64,000 bases of DNA from Epilithonimonas arachidiradicis (GCF_003610695.1 NZ_RAQH01000003.1:330405-394404); one strand, 5' to 3'; positions 36,549-45,222 are shown, counted from the first letter of the stretch. The notes: generated from the letters alone by a model not told the origin. Numbers and translations are program-made.

Positions 36549-37421
36549 TCAAGCCAAAATATTACTAAACTCCTTCCGATACTGCGACGGACTTTTCTGC
36601 GTATGCTCCTTAAAAGTTTTGTTGAAGTAACTGAAATTATTAAATCCACTATCAAAACAAACCTCGGTAATACTCATTGGTTGTTCTGCCAAGAGCTTTA
36701 GAGAATGCGTGATTCTATATTCATTTACAAATTGAGTAAATGTTTTGTTCGTAATTTTCTTGAAATATCGGCAGAAAGAAGGAACCGTCATATTGGATAA
36801 TTCTGCCACAGTTTCCAAAGTGATTTGCTCCTTAAAATGGTCTTTTACGTAGTTGAAAATCACACTGATTCGGTCGTTATCTTCCTTTTGAGTTTGCAGA
36901 TAATATTTTGAAGCATTCAGGATTTTGTAATCCTGGGTCTGGGATAATTGGTTCAGAATCTCAATCAGAATAATTAGTTTGTTCAGGGATGTAGCTTCTG
37001 TCAAGGCATCAATTCTTGGTTTCAGCGTTTTTTTAATTTGTTCGCCGTAGACAATTCCGCTTTTTGCTTTTTCCAATAATGCTGAAATCCGCATCATTTC
37101 CGGCGCTTTCCAAAACTGCGAACCCAGAAAATCCATTGAGAACTGTATCACCACTTCATATTCGTTTTTGGTATTTTCATTCGTCATTCCACAATGTGGC
37201 AAATTGCTGCCAATGAGAATCAAATCACCATCCGTAAAATAAGAAATGTTGCTCCCAATCTGCCGTTTCCCTGAACCTTTGTGCACAAAGATCAATTCAA
37301 TCTCCGGATGAAAATGCCAGAAATTACTCTTAATATTTTCATTTCTAAAATATTTGAGACAAGTAAAACTACTGCCGACATCGGGACTTACAGTTTCCAG
37401 AACCGGATTGTAATGTTTCAT
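36549..37421 (-). CDS. AraC-family transcriptional regulator
   Basis: A 290-residue regulator with an N-terminal cupin-type sensor (WHFHPEIELIFVHKGSGKR, GDLILIGSNLPHCG) and a C-terminal pair of helix-turn-helix motifs (LETVAELSNMTVPSFCRYFK and ITEVCFDSGFNNFSYFNKTFK). The combination is typical of AraC proteins that sense a sugar or other small molecule. It is divergent from a small secreted-protein gene, and an 8-bp palindrome lies in the shared control region, so it may control that gene. Confidence 0.93.
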   Translation of the reverse strand: MKHYNPVLETVSPDVGSSFTCLKYFRNENIKSNFWHFHPEIELIFVHKGSGKRQIGSNISYFTDGDLILIGSNLPHCGMTNENTKNEYEVVIQFSMDFLGSQFWKAPEMMRISALLEKAKSGIVYGEQIKKTLKPRIDALTEATSLNKLIILIEILNQLSQTQDYKILNASKYYLQTQKEDNDRISVIFNYVKDHFKEQITLETVAELSNMTVPSFCRYFKKITNKTFTQFVNEYRITHSLKLLAEQPMSITEVCFDSGFNNFSYFNKTFKEHTQKSPSQYRKEFSNILA

Positions 37422-37522
37422 AGTTAGGTTTTATTCTATTAATTTTTCTTGTTTTCAAACACGGCAATAGAACAAAATTACGGAATTAATATTATATGTC
37501 TTAAATTGTCATATTTTTCCTG

Positions 37523-37543
37523 TTAACATTTATTTAATGTTAA
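37523..37543. promoter_or_regulatory. Palindromic operator candidate
   Basis: TTAACATT (37523-37530) and AATGTTAA (37536-37543) flank a 5-base centre. It sits 10 bases before the -7 box at 37553, in the -33 region, between the AraC gene and the divergent secreted-protein gene. Confidence 0.45.
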
Positions 37544-37552
37544 TATAGAACA

Positions 37553-37560
37553 TATTTTTG
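37553..37560 (+). promoter_or_regulatory. -7 box of the secreted-protein gene
   Basis: TATTTTTG matches TAnnTTTG and lies 72 bases before the ATG at 37633. No standard -33 TTTG; the palindrome occupies that position, which suits an activator-dependent promoter. Confidence 0.45.
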
Positions 37561-37632
37561 AAAATTCAATTGTATCATAGCATTGCTATCGTATCTAAAT
37601 TTGCTTCATTATTAATCAGTAAATCAAGTATT

Positions 37633-38229
37633 ATGAAAAATATAGTAAAACTAAGTTTGATAGTTGGTGCAATGCTAATTTCAATGGGTATGTCGGCAAA
37701 AGATAAATTCTTTTCTTTGTCTTTGACAGAAGCAAGTTCTAAGACACTTCGTTTTGAGATTTTCAATGCGGAAAATGTTTCGCTTTATTTCTATAACGAC
37801 AGAAAAGATGAGATCTATTCAGAAAATATCGGGAATAGAGAGAATGTTGAAAAATCTTATGATCTTTCTACATTAGCTGAAGGTGATTATTTTCTGGTAG
37901 CTGAGTCGGATTTCAAAATCGAAAAATATAAAGTAACGATCGATAAAAATGGAAATGTAACTGCGGCCAAAACGCCGGTTCTGGCTTTCAACAAACCGGA
38001 ATATACGATTGAAAACAACATCGTGAAATTGCATATGAGTAATGTGAACGATGCGGTGACTGTAACGGTATCTGACCTTTCCAACACCGAATATTACAAC
38101 AAATCTGTTAGATCCAGCAATGGCGAAATCAATTTGAAATTCGATTTGAATACGAATAATTCACCTGCTTATCTCATTAGCGTAGAAAGAAACGGTGATG
38201 TTTTTAACAGACTGATTACCCTGAAATAG
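37633..38229 (+). CDS. Small secreted protein of unknown function
   Basis: A 198-residue protein with a signal peptide (MKNIVKLSLIVGAMLISM, cleavage after MSA). The rest is beta-rich with repeated Ig-like or Por-secretion-like strand patterns (LRFEIFNAENVSLYFYND, YDLSTLAEGDYFL, NVNDAVTVTVSDL) but without a C-terminal sorting domain. I do not recognise a family. The in-frame ATG at 37558 would give a 25-residue extension with no signal-peptide logic. It is divergent from an AraC regulator that may control it. Confidence 0.7.
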   Translation: MKNIVKLSLIVGAMLISMGMSAKDKFFSLSLTEASSKTLRFEIFNAENVSLYFYNDRKDEIYSENIGNRENVEKSYDLSTLAEGDYFLVAESDFKIEKYKVTIDKNGNVTAAKTPVLAFNKPEYTIENNIVKLHMSNVNDAVTVTVSDLSNTEYYNKSVRSSNGEINLKFDLNTNNSPAYLISVERNGDVFNRLITLK

Positions 38230-38261
38230 TTTCTTTAAACTAAGGTTATATATTATTTTCG

Positions 38262-38293
38262 AAAAGCCTCATAAACTATTTATGAGGCTTTTT
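38262..38293. terminator. Bidirectional terminator
   Basis: A long AT/GC-mixed stem (AAAAGCCTCATAA with TTATGAGGCTTTT) lies between the secreted-protein gene and the convergent glycosyltransferase gene. Confidence 0.9.
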
Positions 38294-38298
38294 TATGA

Positions 38299-39297
38299 TT
38301 AATGAAAATGTTTCGGGAAAGCTTCTCTCGGCGATTGCTTAAGGATATTTAATTGAAACCAGGATTTCAGGAAACCATAACCATAAGAAAACATTTGGAT
38401 ATAGGTTGAGATAATTGCCATTGATGCAATGCTGATGTTTCTCGTCACCACTAAGGCGTGGAAAAAAACGAGAAAAGTATAAAGTCCGTACAGAGCGAGA
38501 ATCAAACCATTTCCCCAAACAAAATAATGGATGACACCGACGACATAGCCTAATAAGAAAATGCTTGGAAACCAGAATGTTGGTTTTACATATTGTGGAT
38601 GCCTTTGATTAAGAATCGGTCTTGCACAACCAAATTGATACACTTGTTTTGAAAACTTTCCAAAATCTGTTCTGCGTTTGTGATAGACGCCGATATTATC
38701 GTAAAACGTTGTTGTGTAGCCATTTTCCCAAAGTGTCATAGACAAGTCCGGATCTTCACCGATTCGCATTTCGGAAAATCCACCGACTTTAAGAAAAATT
38801 TCTTTGTTAACCCCCATATTGAAACTTCTCGGCTGGAATTTGGTCACCGCTTTTTTATTGCCACGGATGCCGCCAGTTGTGAAAACTGAGGTCATAGAAT
38901 AAGAAATGGCTTTCTGCATCAGATTGAAACCTCTGTGCGCTTTGTCCGCACCGCCAAAAGCATCTGCAGGATTTTCTGTGAGATTTTTCTTGATGTTTTC
39001 TATATAATCTGTTTCTACAATCACATCAGAATCTACAAAAACCAGCCAATCATTTTTGGCTCGTTTTGCACCGTAGTTCCTGCTCAATCCCGGACCGGAA
39101 TTATCTTTTCGGAAAAACTGAATATCCAGCTGATCTTCAAATAATTCCACAGTCGGAAGAAGCTTTATTAATGAACCATCATCCACAACAATGACTTCAA
39201 AATCTTTATCGGTTTGACGTGATAATGAATTCAGAAGTTCGAAGAGTTCGTCTTTTCTGTTGAATATGGCGATAATGATGGAGATTGTTGGATTCAA
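38299..39297 (-). CDS. Family 2 glycosyltransferase
   Basis: A 332-residue GT-A-fold enzyme. The nucleotide-sugar motif VVDDGS (DD at 39-40) and the metal-binding DSD (residues 89-91, VFVDSDVIVE) are present, followed by SMTLWENGY in the acceptor region. Two C-terminal hydrophobic segments (about 245-310) would anchor it to the membrane. It likely adds a sugar to a cell-surface glycan or lipid. The start codon is TTG: an in-frame stop lies just upstream and no ATG is available. Confidence 0.86.
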   Translation of the reverse strand: MNPTISIIIAIFNRKDELFELLNSLSRQTDKDFEVIVVDDGSLIKLLPTVELFEDQLDIQFFRKDNSGPGLSRNYGAKRAKNDWLVFVDSDVIVETDYIENIKKNLTENPADAFGGADKAHRGFNLMQKAISYSMTSVFTTGGIRGNKKAVTKFQPRSFNMGVNKEIFLKVGGFSEMRIGEDPDLSMTLWENGYTTTFYDNIGVYHKRRTDFGKFSKQVYQFGCARPILNQRHPQYVKPTFWFPSIFLLGYVVGVIHYFVWGNGLILALYGLYTFLVFFHALVVTRNISIASMAIISTYIQMFSYGYGFLKSWFQLNILKQSPREAFPKHFH

Positions 39298-39340
39298 ATT
39301 AGAAATAAATTATATGATAATGATTCTCAAAAATATGGAA

Positions 39341-39697
39341 TTATATTTTCAATAATAGAATAATTAATGAAAGAAAAATTGAGCTTGAAATTAAACTAAT
39401 TACAAAACTTGAAACCGTTAAGGAGTGAATGATTTTATATTTATTCAGAATTAATATTAATCCAAATGAAAATAATAATGAACCTCCAAAACTTATTAAA
39501 AATGAAATGAATAGTTTCTTCAATTCAAAGAAATCTGATTTGAAGAAATAGAGTATCAATCCCGAAGCTATTAATAATAATATTGAAAACAAAATCATTT
39601 TCCGATTGATTGGGTCAATGTCCACTTTGTTTTCTTCTCCATTTCCAATAAATCCAGACAGAGAAAATAATTCAAATATAAAATCTAAAAAATTCAT
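39341..39697 (-). CDS. Small membrane protein of unknown function
   Basis: A 118-residue protein with about three hydrophobic helices (MILFSILLLIASGLILYF, LISFLISFGGSLLFSFGLIL, VISLISSSIFLSLIILLL). No family recognised. Its start overlaps the stop of the RNA-methyltransferase gene by four bases (ATGA), implying translational coupling. The coding sequence is notably AT-rich. Confidence 0.6.
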   Translation of the reverse strand: MNFLDFIFELFSLSGFIGNGEENKVDIDPINRKMILFSILLLIASGLILYFFKSDFFELKKLFISFLISFGGSLLFSFGLILILNKYKIIHSLTVSSFVISLISSSIFLSLIILLLKI

Positions 39698-40854
39698 TCT
39701 TTAATTTTATGTACTTTTTTCGTTCCATCATACATCTCATAATGCAAAAACCGCGTTTCCAGTTTTCCGTTAAATAATTTGATTTTTCTCGAAGGTCTTA
39801 GTCCTATTTTTTTCGACGCATCCAGATCGGCAGAAATCAGCCAGGCCAAAGTATTTGGATAATGTTGTTTAAAAGTATCACCGATTTTTTTGTAAAAATC
39901 ATCATCATTAATACTGATTCTCTCGTCATAAGGCGGATTGAAAACCATCAATAACGGGAACATATCTTTCTCTGATTCAAAAAAGTTTTGTTTTCTGACT
40001 TCGATAATGTCTTCCATTTCTGCAGCCTCAATATTGGTTCTTGCAGCATTCAAAGCCCTGGCATCCATATCGTAACCCACAATTTTCCCGGTGAATTCTT
40101 TCACCCTGTTGATGCGGAATTCTTTGATCTTTTGGAACAAATCTTCGTCATAATTTTTCCAGTTTTGGAAAGCAAATTCTTTTCTGAAAATCTGTGCCGG
40201 CAGATCCAGGGCAATCATTGCTGCCTCTATTAATAATGTTCCGGAACCACACATCGGATCCAGGAAATTACCTTTTCCGTCCCAGCCTGCCAATTGTAAC
40301 ATTCCGCTGGCCAAAACTTCGTTGATCGGCGCAACAGTCTGTTCTTTTCTATAACCACGTTTGAAAAGGGGATCGCCTGAACTATCCAGAGAAATCGTCA
40401 CCAATTCTCTATCGATATGAAGATGAAATTTGATATCCGGATTGTCTTTGTTAACATTCGGTCTGATGTTATGCTTTTCCTGAAAATAATCGACGATCGC
40501 ATCTTTCATTTTCAAAGTCATAAACTGAGAATGGCTAAATCTTTCCGAGTTTACAGTCGCATCAATCGCAAATGACTGATGTTTCTCCAGAAACTGATCC
40601 CATTCAAACTTGAATAATTTATCGTAATATTTAGATTCATTAAAGGCTTTGAATTCTAAAATCGGAATAATAATTTTAAGCGCAGTTCTGCAAGAATAAT
40701 TGAGTTTGTAAAGGAAACCCAAATCACCTTCGCAAGTCACCGCACGATTTCTGGCTTCAACTTTTTTACCGCCTAATTTTTTAACTTCTTCGGCCAAAAC
40801 CTGTTCCAACCCGAAAAAAGTTTTGATCTGTATCTGCAGATTTTCTGTATTCAT
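39694..40854 (-). CDS. THUMP-domain RNA methyltransferase (RlmL-N/YpsC-like)
   Basis: A 386-residue protein with an N-terminal THUMP RNA-binding domain, then the SAM motif FLDPMCGSGTLLIEAAMIAL at about residue 198 and the catalytic NPPYDERI at about 305. The layout is that of the 23S rRNA m2G methyltransferases (RlmL N-terminal half and B. subtilis YpsC-like proteins). It ends in the lysine-rich tail KVHKIKE. A small membrane-protein gene overlaps its stop. Confidence 0.9.
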   Translation of the reverse strand: MNTENLQIQIKTFFGLEQVLAEEVKKLGGKKVEARNRAVTCEGDLGFLYKLNYSCRTALKIIIPILEFKAFNESKYYDKLFKFEWDQFLEKHQSFAIDATVNSERFSHSQFMTLKMKDAIVDYFQEKHNIRPNVNKDNPDIKFHLHIDRELVTISLDSSGDPLFKRGYRKEQTVAPINEVLASGMLQLAGWDGKGNFLDPMCGSGTLLIEAAMIALDLPAQIFRKEFAFQNWKNYDEDLFQKIKEFRINRVKEFTGKIVGYDMDARALNAARTNIEAAEMEDIIEVRKQNFFESEKDMFPLLMVFNPPYDERISINDDDFYKKIGDTFKQHYPNTLAWLISADLDASKKIGLRPSRKIKLFNGKLETRFLHYEMYDGTKKVHKIKE

Positions 40855-40950
40855 CCCACAAAGATAATAGATATTTAGATGATAGATAATAGACTTTTGA
40901 ACTTATAGAAAATCTCTTCCTTAATCTGCGGGTCTCACATCTATTTTCCT

Positions 40951-40958
40951 TATTTTTG
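40951..40958 (+). promoter_or_regulatory. -7 box only five bases before an ATG
   Basis: TATTTTTG ends four bases before the ATG at 40963, so transcription probably begins at or within a base or two of the start codon. Confidence 0.45.
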
Positions 40959-40962
40959 CAAG

Positions 40963-41688
40963 ATGCAATGGTTCGAAGAATGGTTTGATACACCATATTA
41001 TCATATTTTATACAGCAACCGGGATTATCAGGAAGCCGAAAATTTTCTGAATCTGTTAACCGGTTTTCTGAAACTCGAGAAAAACTCAACAATAATTGAT
41101 TTGGCTTGCGGAAAGGGCAGACATTCGGTGTATCTGAATAAGCTTGGTTACAATGTTCTAGGACTGGATTTGTCCGAACAAAGTATCAGTTATGATAAGC
41201 AATTCGAAAATGACGCTTTGAAATTTCGAGTTCACGATATGAGAAATAGGATTGAAACCGAACCTGTTGATGCGGTTTTTAACTTGTTTACAAGCTTTGG
41301 ATATTTCGAAACGGAAGAAGAAGACAAAAGTGTTTTTCGCTCTGTTTCCGATGCTCTGAAAAATGAAGGTTATTTTGTCCTTGATTTCCTGAATGCAGAA
41401 TACGTAAAAAGTGTGATTACACCAAAAGCTACTGTTGAAAAGGAAAACATCACATTCAATATCAAAAAACATATTGAAGGCGAATATATACTGAAGGAAA
41501 TCGATTTTGAAGACCAGGGAAAGCAATTTCATTTCTTTGAACGTGTTAAGCTGACTTCGCCTGAAAGAATCCTGAAATTTGCTGATGAATTTGGATTTGA
41601 ATTAATCCAGCGCTGGGGCGATTATCAGCTTAATGATTTTGATGAAAAGAGTTCCCAAAGATGTATTAACTTATTTAGAAAACGTTAG
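40963..41688 (+). CDS. Class I SAM-dependent methyltransferase
   Basis: A 241-residue methyltransferase with motif I IIDLACGKGRHSVYLNKLGY (residues 44-63) and a following LGLDLSEQSI acidic strand. The remaining sequence is UbiE/Cfr-like in outline, with no clear substrate signature; small-molecule methylation is likely. The TATTTTTG box ends four bases before the ATG, suggesting a nearly leaderless mRNA. It is divergent from the RNA methyltransferase gene. Confidence 0.85.
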   Translation: MQWFEEWFDTPYYHILYSNRDYQEAENFLNLLTGFLKLEKNSTIIDLACGKGRHSVYLNKLGYNVLGLDLSEQSISYDKQFENDALKFRVHDMRNRIETEPVDAVFNLFTSFGYFETEEEDKSVFRSVSDALKNEGYFVLDFLNAEYVKSVITPKATVEKENITFNIKKHIEGEYILKEIDFEDQGKQFHFFERVKLTSPERILKFADEFGFELIQRWGDYQLNDFDEKSSQRCINLFRKR

Positions 41689-41755
41689 AAGTTAGAAGAT
41701 GGATGGTGAAAGATTTCCAGTATTTTACATCCAGCTTCCATTTTAAATTTAGTTT

Positions 41756-42451
41756 ATGATAATTATTCTATTAATTTTAAGTGTTCTGATCGGTGTTTTT
41801 CTCGGAAAGTATTTCGGGAGCAAACAACAATTCGCTAAAAATCTTTTGATTCTAAGTGCCGGTTTCCTGATAACGATTTGTTTAAATGAGGTTTTTCCGG
41901 AAGTTTATCATTCCGAAGACCATAATATCGGGATTTTTGTGATCCTCGGTGTTTTGATCCAGATGTTGCTGGAAAGCTTGACCAAAGGTTTTGAACACGG
42001 GCATCTTCATCATCATTCGGATGAACACTCGATTATTCCTGTTGCTTTGATTATCGGACTGTTTGTTCACGCTTTTATAGAAGGGATCCCTTTGTCACAC
42101 GAGAAAGAAACGTTATCTCCTTATTTGCTAGGAATTCTGTTTCATAACATTCCGATTTCCTTTGTTTTGGGAAGTTTCTTAGCACACAGCAAAAATTTCT
42201 CTACCAAATTCTGGCTGATTGTTCTCGTTTTTGCCTTAGCTTCGCCTTTGGGAATGCTTTTAGGAAAATACTTTGACGAAAATCTGAAAGTCTATTTCTT
42301 AGCCGTAGTTGGTGGGATTTTCCTTCATATTTCTTCCGTCATTATTTTTGAAAGCAACAAGAACCACAAGATGGACTGGCAAAAGATTGTTCTGGTCATT
42401 TGCGGAATTGTTTTGGCATTAGGCGGACATTTGTTTCATCATCATCAATAA
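41756..42451 (+). CDS. ZIP-family metal transporter
   Basis: A 231-residue inner-membrane transporter, probably for zinc or iron. The histidine-rich loop HGHLHHHSDEHS is at residues 81-92. The metal-site helix pair is HAFIEGIPL (H105, E109) and HNIPISFVLGS. The C-terminus ends in a His cluster (GGHLFHHHQ). About eight hydrophobic helices are visible, as expected. It precedes the YtxJ gene by 165 bases, with a decayed repeat element in between. Confidence 0.9.
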   Translation: MIIILLILSVLIGVFLGKYFGSKQQFAKNLLILSAGFLITICLNEVFPEVYHSEDHNIGIFVILGVLIQMLLESLTKGFEHGHLHHHSDEHSIIPVALIIGLFVHAFIEGIPLSHEKETLSPYLLGILFHNIPISFVLGSFLAHSKNFSTKFWLIVLVFALASPLGMLLGKYFDENLKVYFLAVVGGIFLHISSVIIFESNKNHKMDWQKIVLVICGIVLALGGHLFHHHQ

Positions 42452-42543
42452 AAAACCACAAAAGAAATATTGAAATTATTTTAATTTCTATTATCAACTG
42501 GATTTTTGAAATTACAAATTTGAAGAGAAATTTTGTGATTTTT
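42451..42543. repeat. Decayed relative of the inverted-repeat element
   Basis: AACCACAAAAG at 42454-42464 and TTTTGTGATTTT at 42531-42542 recall the arms of the elements at 33122 and 59838, with the second half of each arm lost. Confidence 0.4.
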
Positions 42544-42616
42544 AAGGTGAATAAAAAACGTAATATTTATTTTTCTATTTTGATAGGAAAATCATAATTT
42601 TACTCAAATCGATTTT

Positions 42617-42991
42617 ATGGGATTTTTAGATCAAATATTTGGTAAAAAAGAAGAGCAGGACCAGACCAAAAGTCTTTGGAAAAAAATTGAATCTGAAAAG
42701 GATTTAGACTTGGCAGTTGAGAAATCCTCTCAGCAAAAAGTCTTGATTTTCAAACATTCTACACGTTGTTTTATCAGTAAAACTGTGTTGAAAAATTTTG
42801 AAAAGCAAATGCAAAACTCGGATAAAAATTATGCCTTTTATTTTTTGGATTTGCTAGCTCACAGAAATTTATCAAATGAAATAGAATCCCGTTTTGATGT
42901 TGTTCACCAGAGTCCGCAGCTTATCGTTTTGGAAAATGGAAAACCAACTCACAACGCATCTCATCAAAATATTGATTTGGACACAGTTTAA
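42617..42991 (+). CDS. ytxJ: Bacillithiol-system redox protein YtxJ
   Basis: A 124-residue monothiol-type thioredoxin-fold protein. HSTRCFIS places the single active cysteine at residue 51. This is the YtxJ (monothiol bacilliredoxin) signature, known to reduce mixed disulfides with bacillithiol. The DUF2847-like length and Trp-rich N-terminus fit. Its presence suggests the organism makes bacillithiol, though bshA/B/C are not in this window. Confidence 0.8.
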   Translation: MGFLDQIFGKKEEQDQTKSLWKKIESEKDLDLAVEKSSQQKVLIFKHSTRCFISKTVLKNFEKQMQNSDKNYAFYFLDLLAHRNLSNEIESRFDVVHQSPQLIVLENGKPTHNASHQNIDLDTV

Positions 42992-43025
42992 TTATTAATC
43001 TTCCCATTAAACACAATCAACACAA

Positions 43026-43619
43026 ATGGAATATCAGAATTTCCGCAATCATCTTTCTCAAATACTAGGCGTTCCCATTGGAAGCTTAGAACTATGTTCA
43101 TCTTTTTATGAAATCAAAGAAGTTAAGAAAAACGAAATCATCCTGAGAGAAGGCGAGATTTCTGACTGTACTTTTTTTGTGGAAAAAGGGTTGTTGAGAA
43201 TGTATTCTATAGACAAGGCAGGGAAGGAACACGTGATACAATTTGCACCGGAAAACTGGATTATTTCGGATACAACCAGCCAGTTGCTTAATGAAAAATC
43301 GAGATTCTATATAGAAGCCATCGAAGAAAGTACGATTGTTGTGACAAGAGAAGGTTTTTTTGAAAATCTTTCGAAAATCTATCCTGATGTTGCCGAGAAA
43401 AATCAAAGATTGATGTTTAATCACATCAAAAATCTCCAAAATAGAGTGAATGCCTTGATCAGCACAACTGCAGAAGAGCGCTATCTCGATTTCCTGAAAA
43501 AATATCCAAATCTGATGCTACGTGCGCCACAATGGATGGTAGCTTCTTACCTTGGAATTACGCCGGAAAGTTTGAGCCGTGTAAGAAAAGAATTGGCTAA
43601 AAAGAAATTTGAGATTTAA
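43026..43619 (+). CDS. Crp/Fnr-family transcriptional regulator
   Basis: A 197-residue regulator. The cyclic-nucleotide-binding fold includes ILREGEISDCTFFVEKGLLRM (split at residue 50) and HVIQFAPENWI; the C-terminal helix-turn-helix is MVASYLGITPESLSRVRKEL. Ligand-binding arginines of true CRP are not clearly present, so it probably senses something else. It is transcribed rightward and its stop is one base before the nuclease start (TTG at 43621), making an operon with that gene likely. Confidence 0.9.
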   Translation: MEYQNFRNHLSQILGVPIGSLELCSSFYEIKEVKKNEIILREGEISDCTFFVEKGLLRMYSIDKAGKEHVIQFAPENWIISDTTSQLLNEKSRFYIEAIEESTIVVTREGFFENLSKIYPDVAEKNQRLMFNHIKNLQNRVNALISTTAEERYLDFLKKYPNLMLRAPQWMVASYLGITPESLSRVRKELAKKKFEI

Positions 43620-43620
43620 T

Positions 43621-44121
43621 TTGAGTAAATTTTTAGCATTAATTCTATTTTCGATTTTCAGTTTTGGACAATGTCAATTAAAGGAAAATCTTAGTCATAA
43701 AACATTTTCTGCAAAAGTAATAGGGATTTCTGATGGCGATACAATGGAAGTTCTTTACAAGAAAAATCCATTTAAAATTCGTCTTGCTCACATCGATTCG
43801 CCGGAGAAAAGAGGAACTCAGCCTTTTGGTAATCAGGCAAAACAAGCTTTATCTAATCTTTGTTTTGGAAGAATTGTCACAGTTCAAGCAGGGAAATATG
43901 ACCGATATAAACGGTTGATTGCAATCATCATTAATGATAAAGGTCAAAATGTGAATAAACAAATGCTACAACAAGGAATGGCTTGGCATTATATAAAATA
44001 TTCCAAGGATTCTTCTTATGCAAAACTGGAAAACGAAGCTCGAGAAAATAGAGTAGGACTTTGGAAAGATAACGCTCCGATTGCGCCTTGGCTCTGGAGA
44101 GAAAATAAAAAGAAAAAATGA
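43621..44121 (+). CDS. Secreted staphylococcal-type thermonuclease
   Basis: A 166-residue SNase-fold nuclease with a signal peptide (SKFLALILFSIFSFGQC). The catalytic set is complete: D40 in SDGDT, R54 and E62 in RLAHIDSPEKRG, and R98 in DRYKR; the spacing equals D21/R35/E43 of staphylococcal nuclease. It would degrade DNA and RNA outside the inner membrane. There is no ATG; TTG at 43621 is the best start, with another TTG at 43609. The next gene overlaps its stop by four bases. Confidence 0.87.
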   Translation: MSKFLALILFSIFSFGQCQLKENLSHKTFSAKVIGISDGDTMEVLYKKNPFKIRLAHIDSPEKRGTQPFGNQAKQALSNLCFGRIVTVQAGKYDRYKRLIAIIINDKGQNVNKQMLQQGMAWHYIKYSKDSSYAKLENEARENRVGLWKDNAPIAPWLWRENKKKK

Positions 44122-44564
44122 ATCCCGAAATTTTAAAAGCAAACATCTCCGACATCCCTGAATTATGCGAAATGATGAAGGATTTCTATGCGATTGATTT
44201 ATATCCTTTTGATAAAGAAGTAACGACTGATAATTTCGTAAAGTTCATCAACAATGATAATTACGGCCATTGTTTTAAAGTTGTTTTTGAAGGCGAAATT
44301 GCAGGTTATATTATTTTGGCTAAGTATTTCAGTTTTGAATTTGGTGGCGAGATTCTTTTCTTGGACGAATTATTTATAAAACCGGAATTCCAAGGGAAAT
44401 CTCTGGGCAAAAAAGCGTTAGAGTTTGTGAAGGATTATTCTGTTGAAAATAACTTCAAAGTAGTCTTATTGGAAATAGAAAATCATAATGATAAAGCTAA
44501 AAAACTTTATGAACATTATGGTTTCCAAAATCATAAAAGAAGTTTGATGATTCTTAAAAACTAA
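44118..44564 (+). CDS. GNAT-family N-acetyltransferase
   Basis: A 148-residue acetyltransferase with the acetyl-CoA-binding motif LFIKPEFQGKSLGKKAL (about residues 88-104), and HNDKAKKLYEHYGF as the usual C-terminal motif. It starts by a four-base overlap (ATGA) with the nuclease stop and is followed at once by a terminator, so it ends the Crp/nuclease/GNAT unit. Substrate unknown. Confidence 0.85.
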   Translation: MNPEILKANISDIPELCEMMKDFYAIDLYPFDKEVTTDNFVKFINNDNYGHCFKVVFEGEIAGYIILAKYFSFEFGGEILFLDELFIKPEFQGKSLGKKALEFVKDYSVENNFKVVLLEIENHNDKAKKLYEHYGFQNHKRSLMILKN

Positions 44565-44593
44565 AAAGGCTTTAGAAATTCTAAAGCCTTTTA
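44564..44593. terminator. Bidirectional terminator
   Basis: A 12-bp stem (44564-44575 with 44581-44592, loop AAATT) lies between the GNAT gene and the convergent DUF6952 gene. Confidence 0.9.
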
Positions 44594-44609
44594 TTATAAA
44601 AGTTAACTT

Positions 44610-44858
44610 TTATTTGTCGATAGAACCCATTACTTTTTGAGCAAATGAATTCAATGCGTCTTTTTCGCTCATCCCATTATTTACATTGGCGTGAACTTCC
44701 AAAGCGCCGCAAATGTTTGTGATGAGTTCGCCAGCAACATTCATATCTTCTTCAGAAACATTACGGAACTCGCAGAAGCTTTCTAAAACTTCCAAAGTCG
44801 CTTCCAGTTTTTCCGGTGTTTGATTCTGATAAAACTGTCTTATGATTGGTAATTTCAT
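44610..44858 (-). CDS. DUF6952-like small protein
   Basis: An 82-residue helical protein (ATLEVLESFCEFRNVSEEDM, NVAGELITNICGALEVHA) matching the small cytoplasmic DUF6952 group that sits beside thioredoxin and peroxiredoxin genes in flavobacteria. It has two cysteines, C28 and another in the second helix. It lies 52 bases after the thioredoxin gene on the same strand. Function unknown; adjacency suggests a part in the same redox module. Confidence 0.65.
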   Translation of the reverse strand: MKLPIIRQFYQNQTPEKLEATLEVLESFCEFRNVSEEDMNVAGELITNICGALEVHANVNNGMSEKDALNSFAQKVMGSIDK

Positions 44859-44910
44859 TTTAATAAATTTATAAATTATAAGATTGAGAGATTAAGAAAT
44901 TTCTTAATTT

Positions 44911-45222
44911 TTAATCTTTTAATTCGCTGAATAGATTGTTAAGACTTTCAGCCTGATTGGTTTGAACCTGATTTTTTAAAACACCACCTTCAAATGCTGC
45001 AAAAGTCGGTAGATTATCAACTGTTGCCAATTTTCTGCTTTCCGGCAACTTTTCTGCATCCACATAATAAAATGGAATATCTTCGTTTTCTGCAGCCAGT
45101 TTTTTGAACTTTGGTTTCATAATTCTGCAGTTCCCACACCAGGTTGCACCATACTGTACCATTACTTTGTCATTCTCCTGGATGATCTGTTGTAATGTGT
45201 CTCCTGTAAGTTCTATGTACAT
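44911..45222 (-). CDS. Thioredoxin-family protein
   Basis: A 103-residue thioredoxin with active site WCGNC (C29, C32); the second x differs from the WCGPC of canonical TrxA. The cis-proline is in DNLPTFAAFEGG. It is cytoplasmic, without signal peptide, and lies 102 bases downstream of a peroxiredoxin gene on the same strand, so it is a plausible reductant for that enzyme. Confidence 0.9.
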   Translation of the reverse strand: MYIELTGDTLQQIIQENDKVMVQYGATWCGNCRIMKPKFKKLAAENEDIPFYYVDAEKLPESRKLATVDNLPTFAAFEGGVLKNQVQTNQAESLNNLFSELKD

